DNA of 64,000 nt. It comes from Mycolicibacterium sp. P9-64. Its GTDB lineage: Bacteria; Actinomycetota; Actinomycetes; Mycobacteriales; Mycobacteriaceae. Every line of letters starts with the position of its first letter. Position 1 is the first letter of the stretch. Location: positions 186,001 through 250,000 of the forward strand of contig NZ_NPKO01000008.1 in NCBI RefSeq assembly GCF_008329605.1. The letters are read 5' to 3'. The notes under the pieces were generated by a model. The model was not told the origin of the DNA. It saw only the letters and a program-made list of their open reading frames with translations, and did not search any database. Shown here piece after piece: positions 10,573 through 19,409 of this stretch. Position numbers and translations under genes: made by a program.

Positions 10573-11520
10573 TCCGTCCGCGAGGGCGTCCAGCGCGGCA
10601 GCTGCGAGTTCCTGACCGATCTCGATGACCTCGTCGGCGCGGTGAAACTCCAGGCTGCGGCACGTCGAGCGGGGCACCTCGATGAGCAAGTCGGGTGGAT
10701 GGGCGGCCATGGTGTGGCGCATCAGCGCGGCCTGCGCGATGTCGATGGTGCGGTTCATGATCTCGAAGCTGCCGAGCCGGGGGACGGATGTGTCGTCGTC
10801 ATCGTCGTCGGGGTCGATGCCGTCGTTGGTGAAGCGATCGAGAACGGACCGTGCCGTCGGGGTGTCGAGCAGTGAACGTGCGGTGGTGGTGTCGAGCAAT
10901 GCCGTTGTGCTGCGCCACATCCGGTTGAGCAGGTCGGCCGTCGGGCTCGGCTCCGGTGCGGCTTCTGGGCGGGTGGGGTCGCCGCCGCCGAGGCTCACGG
11001 CGATGGTGACGTCGGCGTTGACCGCGGCGATGGGAGCCATCGGGAGCGGGTCGAGAATGCCGCCGTCGGCGAGCAGGCGGCCGTCGAGCACGTAGGGCTT
11101 GATCAGCCCCGGTATGGCGATGGAGGCTCGGATGGCATCGTCGACCGGTCCGCGTTGCAGCCATACCGACTTGCCCGCAATCAGATCCGTCGTCACCGCG
11201 GTGTACGGGATGGCGAGGTCCTCGATCGGGACCTCACCGAGAATCTCGCGGACGGCGTCGAGGATCTTCTCCGCACGCAAAACCCCTGCCGAGGTCAAGG
11301 TCGGATCGAGCAGCCGCAGCACGGCGCCCTGGGTCAGCGAGCTTGCCCAAGTGGCGTACTCGTCGAGCTTGCCTGCGGCCTCGAGGCCTCCGACCAGTGC
11401 GCCCATCGACGAGCCCGCGATGCCGACGATCTCGTGGCCGCGGTCGCGCAATTCGTTGATCACGCCGATGTGTGCGTAACCGCGGGCGCCGCCGCTACCG
11501 AGTGCCAGAGCGACGCGCAT
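10561..11520 (-). CDS. Patatin-like phospholipase, RssA type (Rv1063c-like)
   Basis: A 319-residue patatin protein of the RssA/NTE type. It has the oxyanion loop ALGSGGARGYAHIG at the N-terminus, the nucleophile GSSMGA near residue 39 and the catalytic DGG (LLADGGILDPLP) near 155. The middle holds an Asp-rich stretch (DDDDDDT). ATG at 11520 puts MRVALALGSGG at the start; a TTG two codons upstream is less likely. It is likely an intracellular lipid esterase. It is a distant paralogue of the convergent patatin gene, with little similarity beyond the motifs. Confidence 0.87.
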   Translation of the reverse strand: MRVALALGSGGARGYAHIGVINELRDRGHEIVGIAGSSMGALVGGLEAAGKLDEYATWASSLTQGAVLRLLDPTLTSAGVLRAEKILDAVREILGEVPIEDLAIPYTAVTTDLIAGKSVWLQRGPVDDAIRASIAIPGLIKPYVLDGRLLADGGILDPLPMAPIAAVNADVTIAVSLGGGDPTRPEAAPEPSPTADLLNRMWRSTTALLDTTTARSLLDTPTARSVLDRFTNDGIDPDDDDDDTSVPRLGSFEIMNRTIDIAQAALMRHTMAAHPPDLLIEVPRSTCRSLEFHRADEVIEIGQELAAAALDALADGSDS

Positions 11521-11757
11521 GGCCAATAGTCTGCCCTCCGGCTGTCAGTTCGCCTTCATCAGCGGCTGTGATGTCGACGGCTTCCTCAGCCGGGTGGACA
11601 GGGCGAGGACGGCGTTCGCCGCGCCGGAAACGCCGGTGGGACTTGACGTGTCGGGCGCCCGTGAGAGCGGCGTCGACGACCTGTTTCGAGGCCCGTCGCC
11701 CGCGCGTGAGGAACTCCTCCCCGGGGCGCGCGAAGAACTCGGTGTAGGGGGCGTGCG

Positions 11758-11982
11758 TTAGCAGCCGACGCGGCAGAAGAATGCGGCCGAGAGTAGGCCG
11801 ATGATCAGTGCGATCTGCGGTTGACCGCTTGATACGGCGACGACGACGCCGGTGATCGAGGCGATTGCGATGAGAAGCAGAACGAAGCCAAGCAGCACTT
11901 TCGTGCCGTTGATCGAGCCGTGGGCGGCGCGGGGAAGCGTGTTCTGGCGCTGGCCGACCGGGACTTTCTTGGAACCGACCAT
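11758..11982 (-). CDS. Small two-helix membrane protein
   Basis: A 74-residue protein starting at ATG 11982 behind a clear GAAGGAG ribosome site. A basic N-terminal segment (MVGSKKVPVGQRQNTLP) precedes two hydrophobic helices of about 20 residues each, and the protein ends with a short cysteine-containing tail (FFCRVGC). No family is recognised. The strong ribosome site and two clean membrane segments argue that it is real. The 237 bases between it and the patatin gene hold nothing convincing. Confidence 0.65.
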   Translation of the reverse strand: MVGSKKVPVGQRQNTLPRAAHGSINGTKVLLGFVLLLIAIASITGVVVAVSSGQPQIALIIGLLSAAFFCRVGC

Positions 11983-12166
11983 CGACAGACTCCTTCGAGT
12001 GATGAGGAGCACATTGTACCCAGATTTGTGATGGACACCACTACATGTAGATGTGCTAAATGCCTGCGTGTCGGGGGTTTCTGCGACGTAGGCATGGTCG
12101 TACCCAGGCCGACGAAGCTTCGCTGGACCGGTATTCCAGCCGACGTGATTTAAAGGCTGCGGGTGA

Positions 12167-12613
12167 TCAGCCGCAGAGGTCGTCGGCGGCGGCTTCGGCC
12201 GCGACGATGACCGCCGCTTGGCGGTTCGGGGTGAGTTGCGACCACGGCAGGTTGAACGTGGCGGGACCTGCCGCGTCCGCTGACTGAATGCTCTTCAGGT
12301 ACGGCTCGAACTGAGCCTTCTGATCACCGCCCTGCTCGGCCATCCACACCTTCGCGGCATGGCAGGCCTGGAAGTACTCTTCCTCGGTCGATTCGGCGGG
12401 CGCCCCGACGGCGGTGGTGACACCGCCGGGGGAGACGTCGACGGCCCCCGGCGACGCGGTGTGGGTCTGGTTCGTGGTCGTCGTCGTAGGCGTCGCGGAG
12501 GTCGCCGCCGACGGCTCGGGATTGCCGCCGTTCGAGCCCGACGAGCAGCTGGCGAGGACGGCGGAAAGGAGCGTCGTCGCGGCAGTCACGGCGAGGATCG
12601 GGTAGCTGCGCAT
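12167..12613 (-). CDS. lpqV: Lipoprotein LpqV
   Basis: A 148-residue lipoprotein. The signal peptide ends in the lipobox LASC (Cys23), followed by a Thr/Ser-rich linker and a conserved C-terminal region (ESTEEEYFQACHAAKVWM through LCG) with two cysteines that may pair. It should be lipid-anchored on the outer face of the membrane. The position beside the Rv1063c-like patatin and the cysteine dioxygenase matches lpqV (Rv1064c) of M. tuberculosis. A TAGATT hexamer six bases before the ATG predicts a leaderless mRNA. The function is unknown. Confidence 0.85.
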   Translation of the reverse strand: MRSYPILAVTAATTLLSAVLASCSSGSNGGNPEPSAATSATPTTTTTNQTHTASPGAVDVSPGGVTTAVGAPAESTEEEYFQACHAAKVWMAEQGGDQKAQFEPYLKSIQSADAAGPATFNLPWSQLTPNRQAAVIVAAEAAADDLCG

Positions 12614-12619
12614 GCACTC

Positions 12620-12625
12620 AATCTA
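12620..12625 (-). promoter_or_regulatory. -10 element for leaderless lpqV mRNA
   Basis: TAGATT on the minus strand, six bases before the lpqV ATG. No ribosome site is present, consistent with a leaderless start. Confidence 0.5.
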
Positions 12626-12728
12626 TGCAAGACTCGCCAGCGTGATCGAGCGGACTACCTGTCAGGAGTGTTGTTGGGCTTGATGCCCGACCCCCCTGTC
12701 CGTTCACTCTTCTGGAGCTCGTGCCGCC

Positions 12729-13283
12729 ATGTCACTCGCATCCCCTTCCATCGTCGCGCCGACCCGCCTGCGGTTGCCCGACCTCCTGTACACCACCGAT
12801 ACCGCGGCCGACGACGTGCTGTCCGGCCACTACGACCACCTGCTGCCCGACGGTGGCGTGCCCATCGACGAGCGGTGGTTCACCCGGCTGCATGGCGACG
12901 ACGAACTCGACGTCTGGCTGATCAGTTGGGTGCCCGACAAGTCCACCGAACTGCACGACCACGGCGGCTCGCTGGGGGCGCTGACCGTGGTGTCCGGCGC
13001 GCTTGCCGAGACACGGTGGGACAGCGACCGCCTCCGGAGCCGACGGTTGACCGCAGGTGATCAGGCAGGTTTCCCGCTGGGCTGGGTGCACGACGTCGTG
13101 TGGTCACCGGAACCGACGCACATCATTGGGCCGGTAGCCGATGTCGCCGTCAGGGCAGCTCCGACCCTGAGCGTGCACGCCTACTCGCCGCCGCTGACCG
13201 CGATGTCGTATTACGAAGTGACCGAACGGAATACGCTGCGTCGCGACCGTACCGAGCTGACCGACAAACCGGAGGGCGACTGA
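12729..13283 (+). CDS. Cysteine dioxygenase-family cupin (Rv1065-like)
   Basis: A 184-residue cupin resembling cysteine dioxygenase type I. The iron ligands are visible as ELHDHGGSLGA (HxH) and the later His in LGWVHDVVW. Cysteine dioxygenase converts cysteine to cysteine sulfinate. ATG at 12729 follows a GGAG site. The rhodanese gene starts at the base after its stop (TGAATG), so the two are a coupled sulfur-handling pair, as in M. tuberculosis Rv1065/Rv1066. Related thiol dioxygenases acting on other thiols cannot be excluded. Confidence 0.82.
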   Translation: MSLASPSIVAPTRLRLPDLLYTTDTAADDVLSGHYDHLLPDGGVPIDERWFTRLHGDDELDVWLISWVPDKSTELHDHGGSLGALTVVSGALAETRWDSDRLRSRRLTAGDQAGFPLGWVHDVVWSPEPTHIIGPVADVAVRAAPTLSVHAYSPPLTAMSYYEVTERNTLRRDRTELTDKPEGD

Positions 13284-13664
13284 ATGAGTCGCATCGACGC
13301 CGTGCTCGAGGCCGCGCGTGCCAAGCTCACGCGGATCGAGGCGCGTGACGTGCCCGCCGCGCTGCGGCGTGGTGCGCTGCTCGTCGACATCCGGCCCGCG
13401 GCGCAACGGGCGCTCGAAGGTGACGTGCCTGCCGCACTGGTCATCGAACGCAACGTGCTCGAGTGGCGGCTCGACCCCACCAGCGACGCCCGACTGCCGC
13501 AAGCCGTCGGCGACGACGTCGAGTGGATCGTGCTCTGCTCCGAGGGCTACACGTCCAGCCTGGCCGCGGCGTCGCTGGTCGACCTGGGCCTGCATTCGGC
13601 CACCGACGTGATCGGCGGCTACCAGGCGCTGAAGTCCGACGGCGTCCTGGCCGCGCTGAGCTAG
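13284..13664 (+). CDS. Rhodanese-domain protein (Rv1066-like)
   Basis: A 126-residue single rhodanese domain. The persulfide-forming cysteine lies in the loop IVLCSEGYTSS near residue 83, and the N-terminal half has the typical LLVDIRPAAQR strand-turn. It probably carries sulfane sulfur or transfers it to an acceptor such as cyanide or a thiol. It is translationally coupled to the cysteine dioxygenase gene, which suggests a joint role in cysteine sulfur metabolism. Its stop shares a CTAG with the convergent membrane hydrolase. Confidence 0.85.
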   Translation: MSRIDAVLEAARAKLTRIEARDVPAALRRGALLVDIRPAAQRALEGDVPAALVIERNVLEWRLDPTSDARLPQAVGDDVEWIVLCSEGYTSSLAAASLVDLGLHSATDVIGGYQALKSDGVLAALS

Positions 13665-15400
13665 GAGTTCTCGTCCGAGCGCAGCAGCAACCGCAGCGCG
13701 TCGGTCTTGGCGGGTGTCCAACCCGGCGGCTGCAGAATCGCGGCCCACGCGTTGGCCACGTCGCGCACGTAGACGTGGCCGTGCCCATCCGGCACGTCGA
13801 CGGCCACCGCCATGTCGGCGGACACCTGAAGGAACGTCACGATGGGAATCCACTCGGTCCGCGGCGACACGTCGTAACCGCGGGGCTCGCGCAGCCAGTC
13901 CGGCTTGCTGAACAGAAGATCGGGATTCCACCACGCGATGGGGTCGGAGGCGTGCTGCAGGTAGACGACTCGCGGGTGGCCCCAGGGATCGGCCGGCCTG
14001 CCGAGGTTCTCGGCCCTCGCGGCGAAGCGGACGTTCTCGCCCTTGTCGTAGATGGGCAACCACTCCGGTGAACCCTCGTCGCGGTTGATGGTCAGATCGG
14101 TCCAGATGGTGTTGTTGAACGTCGGGCCGGAGAACAGCGCGCCGTCGGTGCGTGCGACGAGGTTGTTCAGGGCGAGGAACGGGGCCTCGCCACCGAACGA
14201 GCCCAGGCTCTCGCCGAACACCACCAGCTTGGGGCGGGTGTTCTCGGGCATCTCGCGGATCAACGCGTCGACGGCCTCGAAGAGTGCCTGCCCCGCCTGT
14301 CGGGCGTTCTCCTTGTCCACCAGGAACGACAGCCAACTGGGCAGGAACGAGTACTGCATCGACACGATCGCGGTGTTGCCGTTGTACATGTACTCCAGGG
14401 CGGACGCCTCGGCCTCGTTGATCCAGCCGGTGCCCGTCGTGGTGGCCACCGCGACGACCGCGCGGTTCAGGCCGCCGGTGCGCTGAAGCTCCTGTGCGGC
14501 CAACTCCGCGGTGGCCTTGATTCCGTTGGCGGAGTTCAGCCCTGCGTACGCGCGGATCGGCTCGATGGCCGTGGGGCCGTTGCCCGCCCGATTGAACTCA
14601 TTCAGTTCGTCGACGGTCGGGCCGTTCGCCATGAAGACGCGGCCCTGGTGGCCGAGCGACGACCAGGTGACCAGTGACTGCGGCCCGCCCGACCGCAGCG
14701 ACGTGGTCGGCGCGGCGATGTCGGGATCCTCCTCGTCGTTCACCGATTCGAAGGTGTTGTTGAGGGTGGTCATCGCGAAGCGAACCACGATGCCGTTGAG
14801 CAGCGCGATGGTCACGACGAGCAGGAGGCCGACCACCACGACCGCCGAAACCCTCGGTGGTGCAACGCGTTCCAGCTGCCGAACCAGATAGCGCACCAGT
14901 TTGCCGACCAGCTGGCCGAGTTCGACGAAGGCAAACAGGACGACGATCGACAGCACGCCGGTCAGTGGGTGATCCCAGAATGTCAACCGGGGCACGCCCA
15001 TGAAGTCGCGGATCTCGTCCTGCCAGACGTGAAACCAGACGATGGCCAGGATCTGGCCGATGACGCCAACCACGAGCAGCGCAATCCAGGCGCGCCGCGG
15101 CGCAGGCGGGCTGACCTCCGTGGAACGCATGAAGCGGACCAGCCAGACGCCGAATACGCCGAGGCCGTAACCGATTGCGCCGGCGGAGCCGCTCACGAGG
15201 GCCTGGAACAGGGGGCCGCGCGGTAGCAGCGACGGAGTCATCGAGAACCAGATGAACACCAGGCCGATGGCGGTACCGAAGAACGTGTAGTGGCGCATCC
15301 ACCAGTCGGGCTTCACTGGTGCCGGAGACGGTTTCGGCTCAGCAGCCTCTTCCGGTTCGACCGCAGGCGGGTCGTCGGCCTTGGCGTCCGTGTCTGTCAC
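13661..15400 (-). CDS. Membrane alpha/beta-hydrolase (Rv1069c-like)
   Basis: A 579-residue protein with four to five N-terminal membrane helices (about residues 33-220) and a large C-terminal alpha/beta-hydrolase domain. The nucleophile motif GESLGS lies near residue 390, with HPRVVYLQHASDP near 500 as the likely acid/base region. The architecture matches the mycobacterial membrane esterase family of Rv1069c. The acidic and Pro-rich N-terminus before the first helix is probably cytosolic. The start is GTG at 15400, six bases after a TAAGGT hexamer. The substrate is unknown; a cell-envelope lipid role is a guess from the topology. Confidence 0.85.
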   Translation of the reverse strand: MTDTDAKADDPPAVEPEEAAEPKPSPAPVKPDWWMRHYTFFGTAIGLVFIWFSMTPSLLPRGPLFQALVSGSAGAIGYGLGVFGVWLVRFMRSTEVSPPAPRRAWIALLVVGVIGQILAIVWFHVWQDEIRDFMGVPRLTFWDHPLTGVLSIVVLFAFVELGQLVGKLVRYLVRQLERVAPPRVSAVVVVGLLLVVTIALLNGIVVRFAMTTLNNTFESVNDEEDPDIAAPTTSLRSGGPQSLVTWSSLGHQGRVFMANGPTVDELNEFNRAGNGPTAIEPIRAYAGLNSANGIKATAELAAQELQRTGGLNRAVVAVATTTGTGWINEAEASALEYMYNGNTAIVSMQYSFLPSWLSFLVDKENARQAGQALFEAVDALIREMPENTRPKLVVFGESLGSFGGEAPFLALNNLVARTDGALFSGPTFNNTIWTDLTINRDEGSPEWLPIYDKGENVRFAARAENLGRPADPWGHPRVVYLQHASDPIAWWNPDLLFSKPDWLREPRGYDVSPRTEWIPIVTFLQVSADMAVAVDVPDGHGHVYVRDVANAWAAILQPPGWTPAKTDALRLLLRSDENS

Positions 15401-15406
15401 GAACGC

Positions 15407-15412
15407 ACCTTA
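15407..15412 (-). promoter_or_regulatory. -10 element for leaderless Rv1069c-like mRNA
   Basis: TAAGGT on the minus strand, six bases before GTG 15400. Its TAA is the stop codon of echA8. Confidence 0.45.
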
Positions 15413-16183
15413 TCGGTGTGTGAACTTCGGCGGGCGCTTCTCGGTGAACGCGGCCATGCCCTCGGTCTGGTCATCGGTGGCGAATGCGGAGTGGAAGAGT
15501 CGACGCTCGTAGAGCAGACCTTCGGCGAGGGTGGACTCGAAGGCGCGGTTGACGGCCTCCTTGGCCATTCGCGATGCCGACAGCGACATGCCCGCGATGG
15601 TGGCGGCGACGGCGTTGGCCTCGGTGAGCAGCGTGTCGGCGGGCACGACGCGCGACACCAGGCCGCTGCGGTCGGCCTCCTCGGCGTCGATGGTGCGCCC
15701 GGTCAGGATCAGGTCCATCGCCTTGGCCTTGCCGATGGCGCGGGTCAGTCGCTGCGAGCCGCCCATGCCCGGCAGCACACCGAGTTTGATCTCGGGCTGG
15801 CCGAACTTGGCGGTGTCGGCGGCGATCAAGAGGTCGCACATCATCGCCAGCTCGCAGCCGCCGCCGAGGGCGTAGCCGGCGACCGCGGCGATGGTGGGGG
15901 TGCGGGTGGCGGCGAACTTCGACCACGGCTCGAAGAAGTTTGTGGCGAATACGTCGCCGAACGACAGGTCGGCCATCTCCTTGATGTCCGCGCCCGCGGC
16001 GAAGGCCTTCTCGTTGCCCGTCACGATGATGGCACCGATGCCCGCGTCGGCGTCGAATTCGGCAGCCGCCGTGGTGACTTCGGCCATCACCTGGCTGTTG
16101 AGCGCGTTGAGCGCCTTCGGCCGGTTCAGCGTGATGGTGCCGACGCGATCCTCGCGGGTCACCAGGATGGTCTCGTAGCTCAT
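15410..16183 (-). CDS. echA8: Enoyl-CoA hydratase EchA8
   Basis: A 257-residue crotonase that hydrates 2-enoyl-CoA in beta-oxidation. The CoA/oxyanion segment AFAAGADIKEM lies near residue 62 and ALGGGCELAMMCD near 105. The two catalytic glutamates fit in GCELA and in QPEIKLG. The C-terminus EKRPPKFTHR is typical. It lies 8 bases after echA9 on the same strand, so they are probably co-transcribed, the same pair as in M. tuberculosis Rv1071c-Rv1070c. Confidence 0.93.
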   Translation of the reverse strand: MSYETILVTREDRVGTITLNRPKALNALNSQVMAEVTTAAAEFDADAGIGAIIVTGNEKAFAAGADIKEMADLSFGDVFATNFFEPWSKFAATRTPTIAAVAGYALGGGCELAMMCDLLIAADTAKFGQPEIKLGVLPGMGGSQRLTRAIGKAKAMDLILTGRTIDAEEADRSGLVSRVVPADTLLTEANAVAATIAGMSLSASRMAKEAVNRAFESTLAEGLLYERRLFHSAFATDDQTEGMAAFTEKRPPKFTHR

Positions 16184-16191
16184 TGGTTCTC

Positions 16192-17229
16192 CTAGAACGT
16201 CAGATCGGGGTCGGCAGGGTTGAAGTATGCCTCGACGTCGTCAAGCGAGACGTCGGCCAACGACGACGGCGACCACTTCGGGTTGCGGTCCTTGTCGATG
16301 ACCTGAGCGCGGATGCCCTCGACGAGGTCGTGTGAGCGCAATGCGCCGGTGGATGTCCGATACTCCTGCCGCAGAACGTCTTCCAGCGTCTCGAGCTTCG
16401 CCGCGCGGCGCAGGGCTTCCAGCGCGACGGAGACCGAGATGGGGGAGCGGGAGGCGAGCAGGTCGGCTGCGTCGTTGGTGGGCTCGGTGTCGTGGCCGCG
16501 CAGTGCGGCGATGATGTCGGCGACGGTGTCGCCGGCGAAGCACTCGTCGATCCACTGCTGCTGCGCCAGCAGCTTGCTGGCAGGGGGCTCGATGGCGTGT
16601 TTGGCAAGCGCGGCGTCGACTCCGTCGTCGATGATGCTTTGGCGGAAGTCGGCCAGCTTCTCATGTGGCACATACTGATCGGCGAATCCCATCGCGATCG
16701 CGTCGGCGCCGTCGAAGTGGGCTCCCGTGAGTGCCGCGTAGGTGCCGAGCTGGCCAGGCGCACGGGCCAGCAGGTAGGTGCCGCCTACGTCGGGGATGAA
16801 GCCGATGCCGACCTCGGGCATCGCCATCTTGGTGGTATCGGTCGCGACGCCGATGGTGGCGTGGGCGCTGACGCCGACCCCGCCGCCCATCACGATGCCG
16901 TCCATCAGGGCCACATACGGTTTCGGGTATCGCGCGATGTATGCGTTGAGCTGGTACTCGTCGTACCAGAATTTGGCGGCCTCGGCTCCGCCAGCCTTGG
17001 CGCTGTTGTAGATGGCGACGATGTCACCGCCTGCGCACAAGCCGCGCTCGCCGGCGCCCGTCAGCAGCACGGTGTGAACGGAACCGTCGTTCTCCCAGTC
17101 CTTCAGCGTCTTCGCGAGGACCGTCACCATGCCGTGGGTGAGCGAGTTGATGGCCTTTGGCCGGTTCAGCGTCACTAACCCGATGCCGTTGGTGACGCTT
17201 ACTAGGATGTCCTCGTTTTCTTCGGCCAC
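16192..17229 (-). CDS. echA9: 3-hydroxyisobutyryl-CoA hydrolase-type crotonase EchA9
   Basis: A 345-residue crotonase. It is longer than an enoyl-CoA hydratase because of a C-terminal extension characteristic of 3-hydroxyisobutyryl-CoA hydrolases (valine breakdown). Visible are LCAGGDIVAIYN near residue 67, MGGGVGVSAHA near 115 and the glutamate in MPEVGIGFIPDVGG. GTG at 17229 gives the same length as M. tuberculosis EchA9; a TTG three codons upstream is an alternative. It is first in a two-gene unit with echA8. Confidence 0.87.
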   Translation of the reverse strand: MAEENEDILVSVTNGIGLVTLNRPKAINSLTHGMVTVLAKTLKDWENDGSVHTVLLTGAGERGLCAGGDIVAIYNSAKAGGAEAAKFWYDEYQLNAYIARYPKPYVALMDGIVMGGGVGVSAHATIGVATDTTKMAMPEVGIGFIPDVGGTYLLARAPGQLGTYAALTGAHFDGADAIAMGFADQYVPHEKLADFRQSIIDDGVDAALAKHAIEPPASKLLAQQQWIDECFAGDTVADIIAALRGHDTEPTNDAADLLASRSPISVSVALEALRRAAKLETLEDVLRQEYRTSTGALRSHDLVEGIRAQVIDKDRNPKWSPSSLADVSLDDVEAYFNPADPDLTF

Positions 17230-17392
17230 GGCAAGCAATCTAGAGCGTCGGCCTGGCCAGTCGCGCGACGGGTAGCGTCTTACTGAGAAGATTCACAGAT
17301 TCAGTGTCGACGGCGGGAACCTTGTCTGACACGCTGATCGTTGTTGGAGTATTCGCCAGCAGGCGAAGCACAGCACAGGAGAGGATCCGACG

Positions 17393-18247
17393 GTGCGCGA
17401 GAGCAGCAACCCGGTATTCCGGTCCCTGCCGAAGGGGCAGGGCGGATACGCGCAGTTTGGTACCGGAGCCGCTGGCTACGGTGCTCAGCAGGTACAGGCC
17501 CAGCCATACGCGACGCAGTACCCAGATCAGCAGCAGGCCGGAGTTTCCCGCCCGCTGACCATCGATGACGTCGTCACCAAGACCGGTATCACGCTTGCCG
17601 TGCTGACCGCAGTCGCCGTCGTCTCCTACTTCCTGGTGGCTCAAAACCTGGCACTTGCCATGCCGTTCGCGCTCGTTGGCGCGCTCGGTGGCTTGGCGCT
17701 GGTGCTTATTGCGACGTTCGGCCGCAAACAGGACAACCCGGCGATCGTGCTGAGCTACGCCGCTCTGGAGGGTCTGTTCCTCGGCGCGTTCTCGTTCATC
17801 TTGGCCAATGTGTACGTGTCGGGTGCCAGCGCGGGAACGCTGATCTTCCAGGCGGTGCTCGGCACACTCGGCGTGTTCTTCGGCATGTTGGTCGTCTACA
17901 AGACGGGCGCCATCCGCGTCACGCCGAAGTTCACCAGGATGCTGGTGGCGGCCATGTTCGGCGTGCTGGTCCTGATGCTCGGCAACCTGGTGCTCGGCAT
18001 GTTCGGTGTCGGCGGCGGTGAGGGCATGGGCCTGCGCAGCGGCGGCCCGATCGCGATCATCTTCTCGCTGGTCTGCATCGGCATCGCGGCGTTCAGCTTC
18101 TTGCTCGACTTCGACGCGGCCGATCAGATGATCCGCGCCGGTGCGCCCGAGAAGGCTGCATGGGGCGTTGCCCTCGGCCTGACCGTCACGCTGGTCTGGC
18201 TGTACATCGAGATCCTTCAGCTGCTGAGCTACTTCCAAAGGGATTAG
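17393..18247 (+). CDS. Bax inhibitor-1/YccA family membrane protein (Rv1072-like)
   Basis: A 284-residue protein with a polar, Gln-rich N-terminal tail of about 55 residues and then seven hydrophobic helices, the BI-1/YccA fold. The C-terminal helices carry the conserved acidic residues LLDFDAADQMI that in bacterial homologues form a pH-sensitive di-aspartyl pair in a calcium-leak channel. The GTG at 17393 follows AGGAGAGG. It is followed by a clear terminator. The physiological role in mycobacteria is unsettled. Confidence 0.88.
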   Translation: MRESSNPVFRSLPKGQGGYAQFGTGAAGYGAQQVQAQPYATQYPDQQQAGVSRPLTIDDVVTKTGITLAVLTAVAVVSYFLVAQNLALAMPFALVGALGGLALVLIATFGRKQDNPAIVLSYAALEGLFLGAFSFILANVYVSGASAGTLIFQAVLGTLGVFFGMLVVYKTGAIRVTPKFTRMLVAAMFGVLVLMLGNLVLGMFGVGGGEGMGLRSGGPIAIIFSLVCIGIAAFSFLLDFDAADQMIRAGAPEKAAWGVALGLTVTLVWLYIEILQLLSYFQRD

Positions 18248-18264
18248 CAGCTCTCCTAGAGAAG

Positions 18265-18294
18265 GGGCGTCCGCGGATAGCGGGCGCCCTTTTT
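18265..18294 (+). terminator. Intrinsic terminator after BI-1 gene
   Basis: GGGCGTCCGC, loop GGATA, GCGGGCGCCC, then five T. The stem is ten pairs with one G-T wobble and begins 17 bases past the stop. The 328-base gap to the next gene also holds repeat copies A and B. Confidence 0.85.
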
Positions 18295-18340
18295 CGTGGG
18301 CTGAGCACTCGCCCCGGCCCCGTCGCCCCCCACCCGCACG

Positions 18341-18400
18341 CTGAGATAGCGCTGAGGGTTTGTGCCACTCGTACTTTCGCGCCGCCAGCGCTATCTGAAT
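18341..18400. repeat. Palindromic intergenic repeat, copy A
   Basis: About 60 bases with inverted arms TGAGATAGCGCTG and CAGCGCTATCTGAA around a core containing CACTCGTACTTTCGCGCCGC. The core and arms recur at 18453 and 19392, and more distantly at 49618. It lies between the BI-1 terminator and the DUF559 gene. Confidence 0.8.
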
Positions 18401-18452
18401 CCTGCTCGTCACCCAGCACCTCGGCCCCTCCCGCGCGTGACCCCTCCCGCGC

Positions 18453-18512
18453 GTTGAGATAGCGCTCTGGGCGTGTGGCACTCGTACTTTCGCGCCGCCA
18501 GCGCTATCCCAA
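18453..18512. repeat. Palindromic intergenic repeat, copy B
   Basis: The same element as copy A, in the same orientation, about 50 bases further on. It has TTGAGATAGCGCT, then the CACTCGTACTTTCGCGCCGC core, then CAGCGCTATCCCAA. The 23-base run from GGCACTCGTACTTTC onward into the right arm is almost identical to copy A. Confidence 0.8.
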
Positions 18513-18575
18513 TGGCGAAGGCATCGTCTGTGGATGGATTGAGCCGGAGATCCACCGAAGTGGCACCCTGCGGTC

Positions 18576-19409
18576 GTGGAGCGAATCTTCGTTGGCAGTG
18601 AGGCGCTCGCGAGTGGCGCACTAACTCGATACGACCTCAGGCGGTACCACCGGCGGGTGCTGCCCGATGTGTACGGTCCGCGTCGAGACCCGTTGAGCCT
18701 GTCGGAACGCACTACCGCCGCGTGGTTGTGGTCAAGACGGGAAGGAGTGGTCTCCGGCCTTGCCGCATCGGCGGCTCTAGGCGCGAAGTGGGTTGACGCC
18801 AGTACGGCAATCGAGCTGAACTGGGCCAACAACCGGTCGCCTCTTGGCGTAATCACCCGCAGGGACAGCCTGTTCGACGACGAGATAGCGCTCCTCGAGG
18901 GGATGGCAGCAACGACCGCAGACCGGACGGCATTCGACCTCGCCCGCCGCGGACCGTTGGGGCAGGCAGTGGCGCGGTTGGACGCGTTGGCGAGGGCAAC
19001 ACACTTCAAGGTCGAGGACGTACAGGCGCTGGCACTGCGTCACCCGCACGTCAAGGGTCTGCGACGGGTCGACCGCGTGCTCGACCTCGTCGACGCCGGC
19101 GCAGAGTCGCCGAAGGAGACGTGGCTGCGACTTCTGCTGATGGACGCGGGCTTTCCGCGGCCTCAGACGCAGATACCGGTGCTCGGTCCTGACGGCTATC
19201 CGCTGTACTACCTCGACATGGGGTGGGAGGACAAGATGATCGCCGTCGAGTACGACGGTGTCCAACATGCCGATCAGATCGGTTACGACATCGTGCGAAG
19301 TGAGTACATCGCCAGTGTCGGCTGGACGACGATCAGGGTGGCTGCCGGCCATCGGCGTGCCAGAATCGTCCATCGTGTCAGCCGTGCATGGGCGTTGAGT
19401 GAGCGCTGA
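18576..19409 (+). CDS. DUF559/Vsr-like endonuclease-fold protein (Rv1073 position)
   Basis: A 277-residue protein. The N-terminal half resembles the winged-helix part of AbiEi-like antitoxins, and the C-terminal part (about 185-270) resembles the DUF559 restriction-endonuclease-like fold, with YYLDMGWEDKMIAVEYDG as the likely acidic core. Proteins of this kind are numerous in actinobacteria, and no function has been shown that I know of. The start is GTG at 18576. Its last six codons lie inside palindromic repeat copy C, so the repeat supplies the C-terminus. The M. tuberculosis neighbour at this place is Rv1073. Confidence 0.75.
   Translation: MERIFVGSEALASGALTRYDLRRYHRRVLPDVYGPRRDPLSLSERTTAAWLWSRREGVVSGLAASAALGAKWVDASTAIELNWANNRSPLGVITRRDSLFDDEIALLEGMAATTADRTAFDLARRGPLGQAVARLDALARATHFKVEDVQALALRHPHVKGLRRVDRVLDLVDAGAESPKETWLRLLLMDAGFPRPQTQIPVLGPDGYPLYYLDMGWEDKMIAVEYDGVQHADQIGYDIVRSEYIASVGWTTIRVAAGHRRARIVHRVSRAWALSER

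Noticed and set aside
11519..11761. 80-codon open frame on the plus strand between the patatin and the small membrane protein
   Set aside because: Its start overlaps the divergent patatin start, it has no ribosome site and no recognisable sequence. It may be noise; conservation would be needed to accept it.
16195..16208. TAGAACGTCA near the echA8/echA9 junction as another KstR site
   Set aside because: Only the left half-site fits; the GTTNNA half is missing.
17240..19009. Long minus-strand frame across the BI-1 gene and palindromic repeats
   Set aside because: It crosses a clear terminator and repeats and is antisense to BI-1 and the DUF559 gene.
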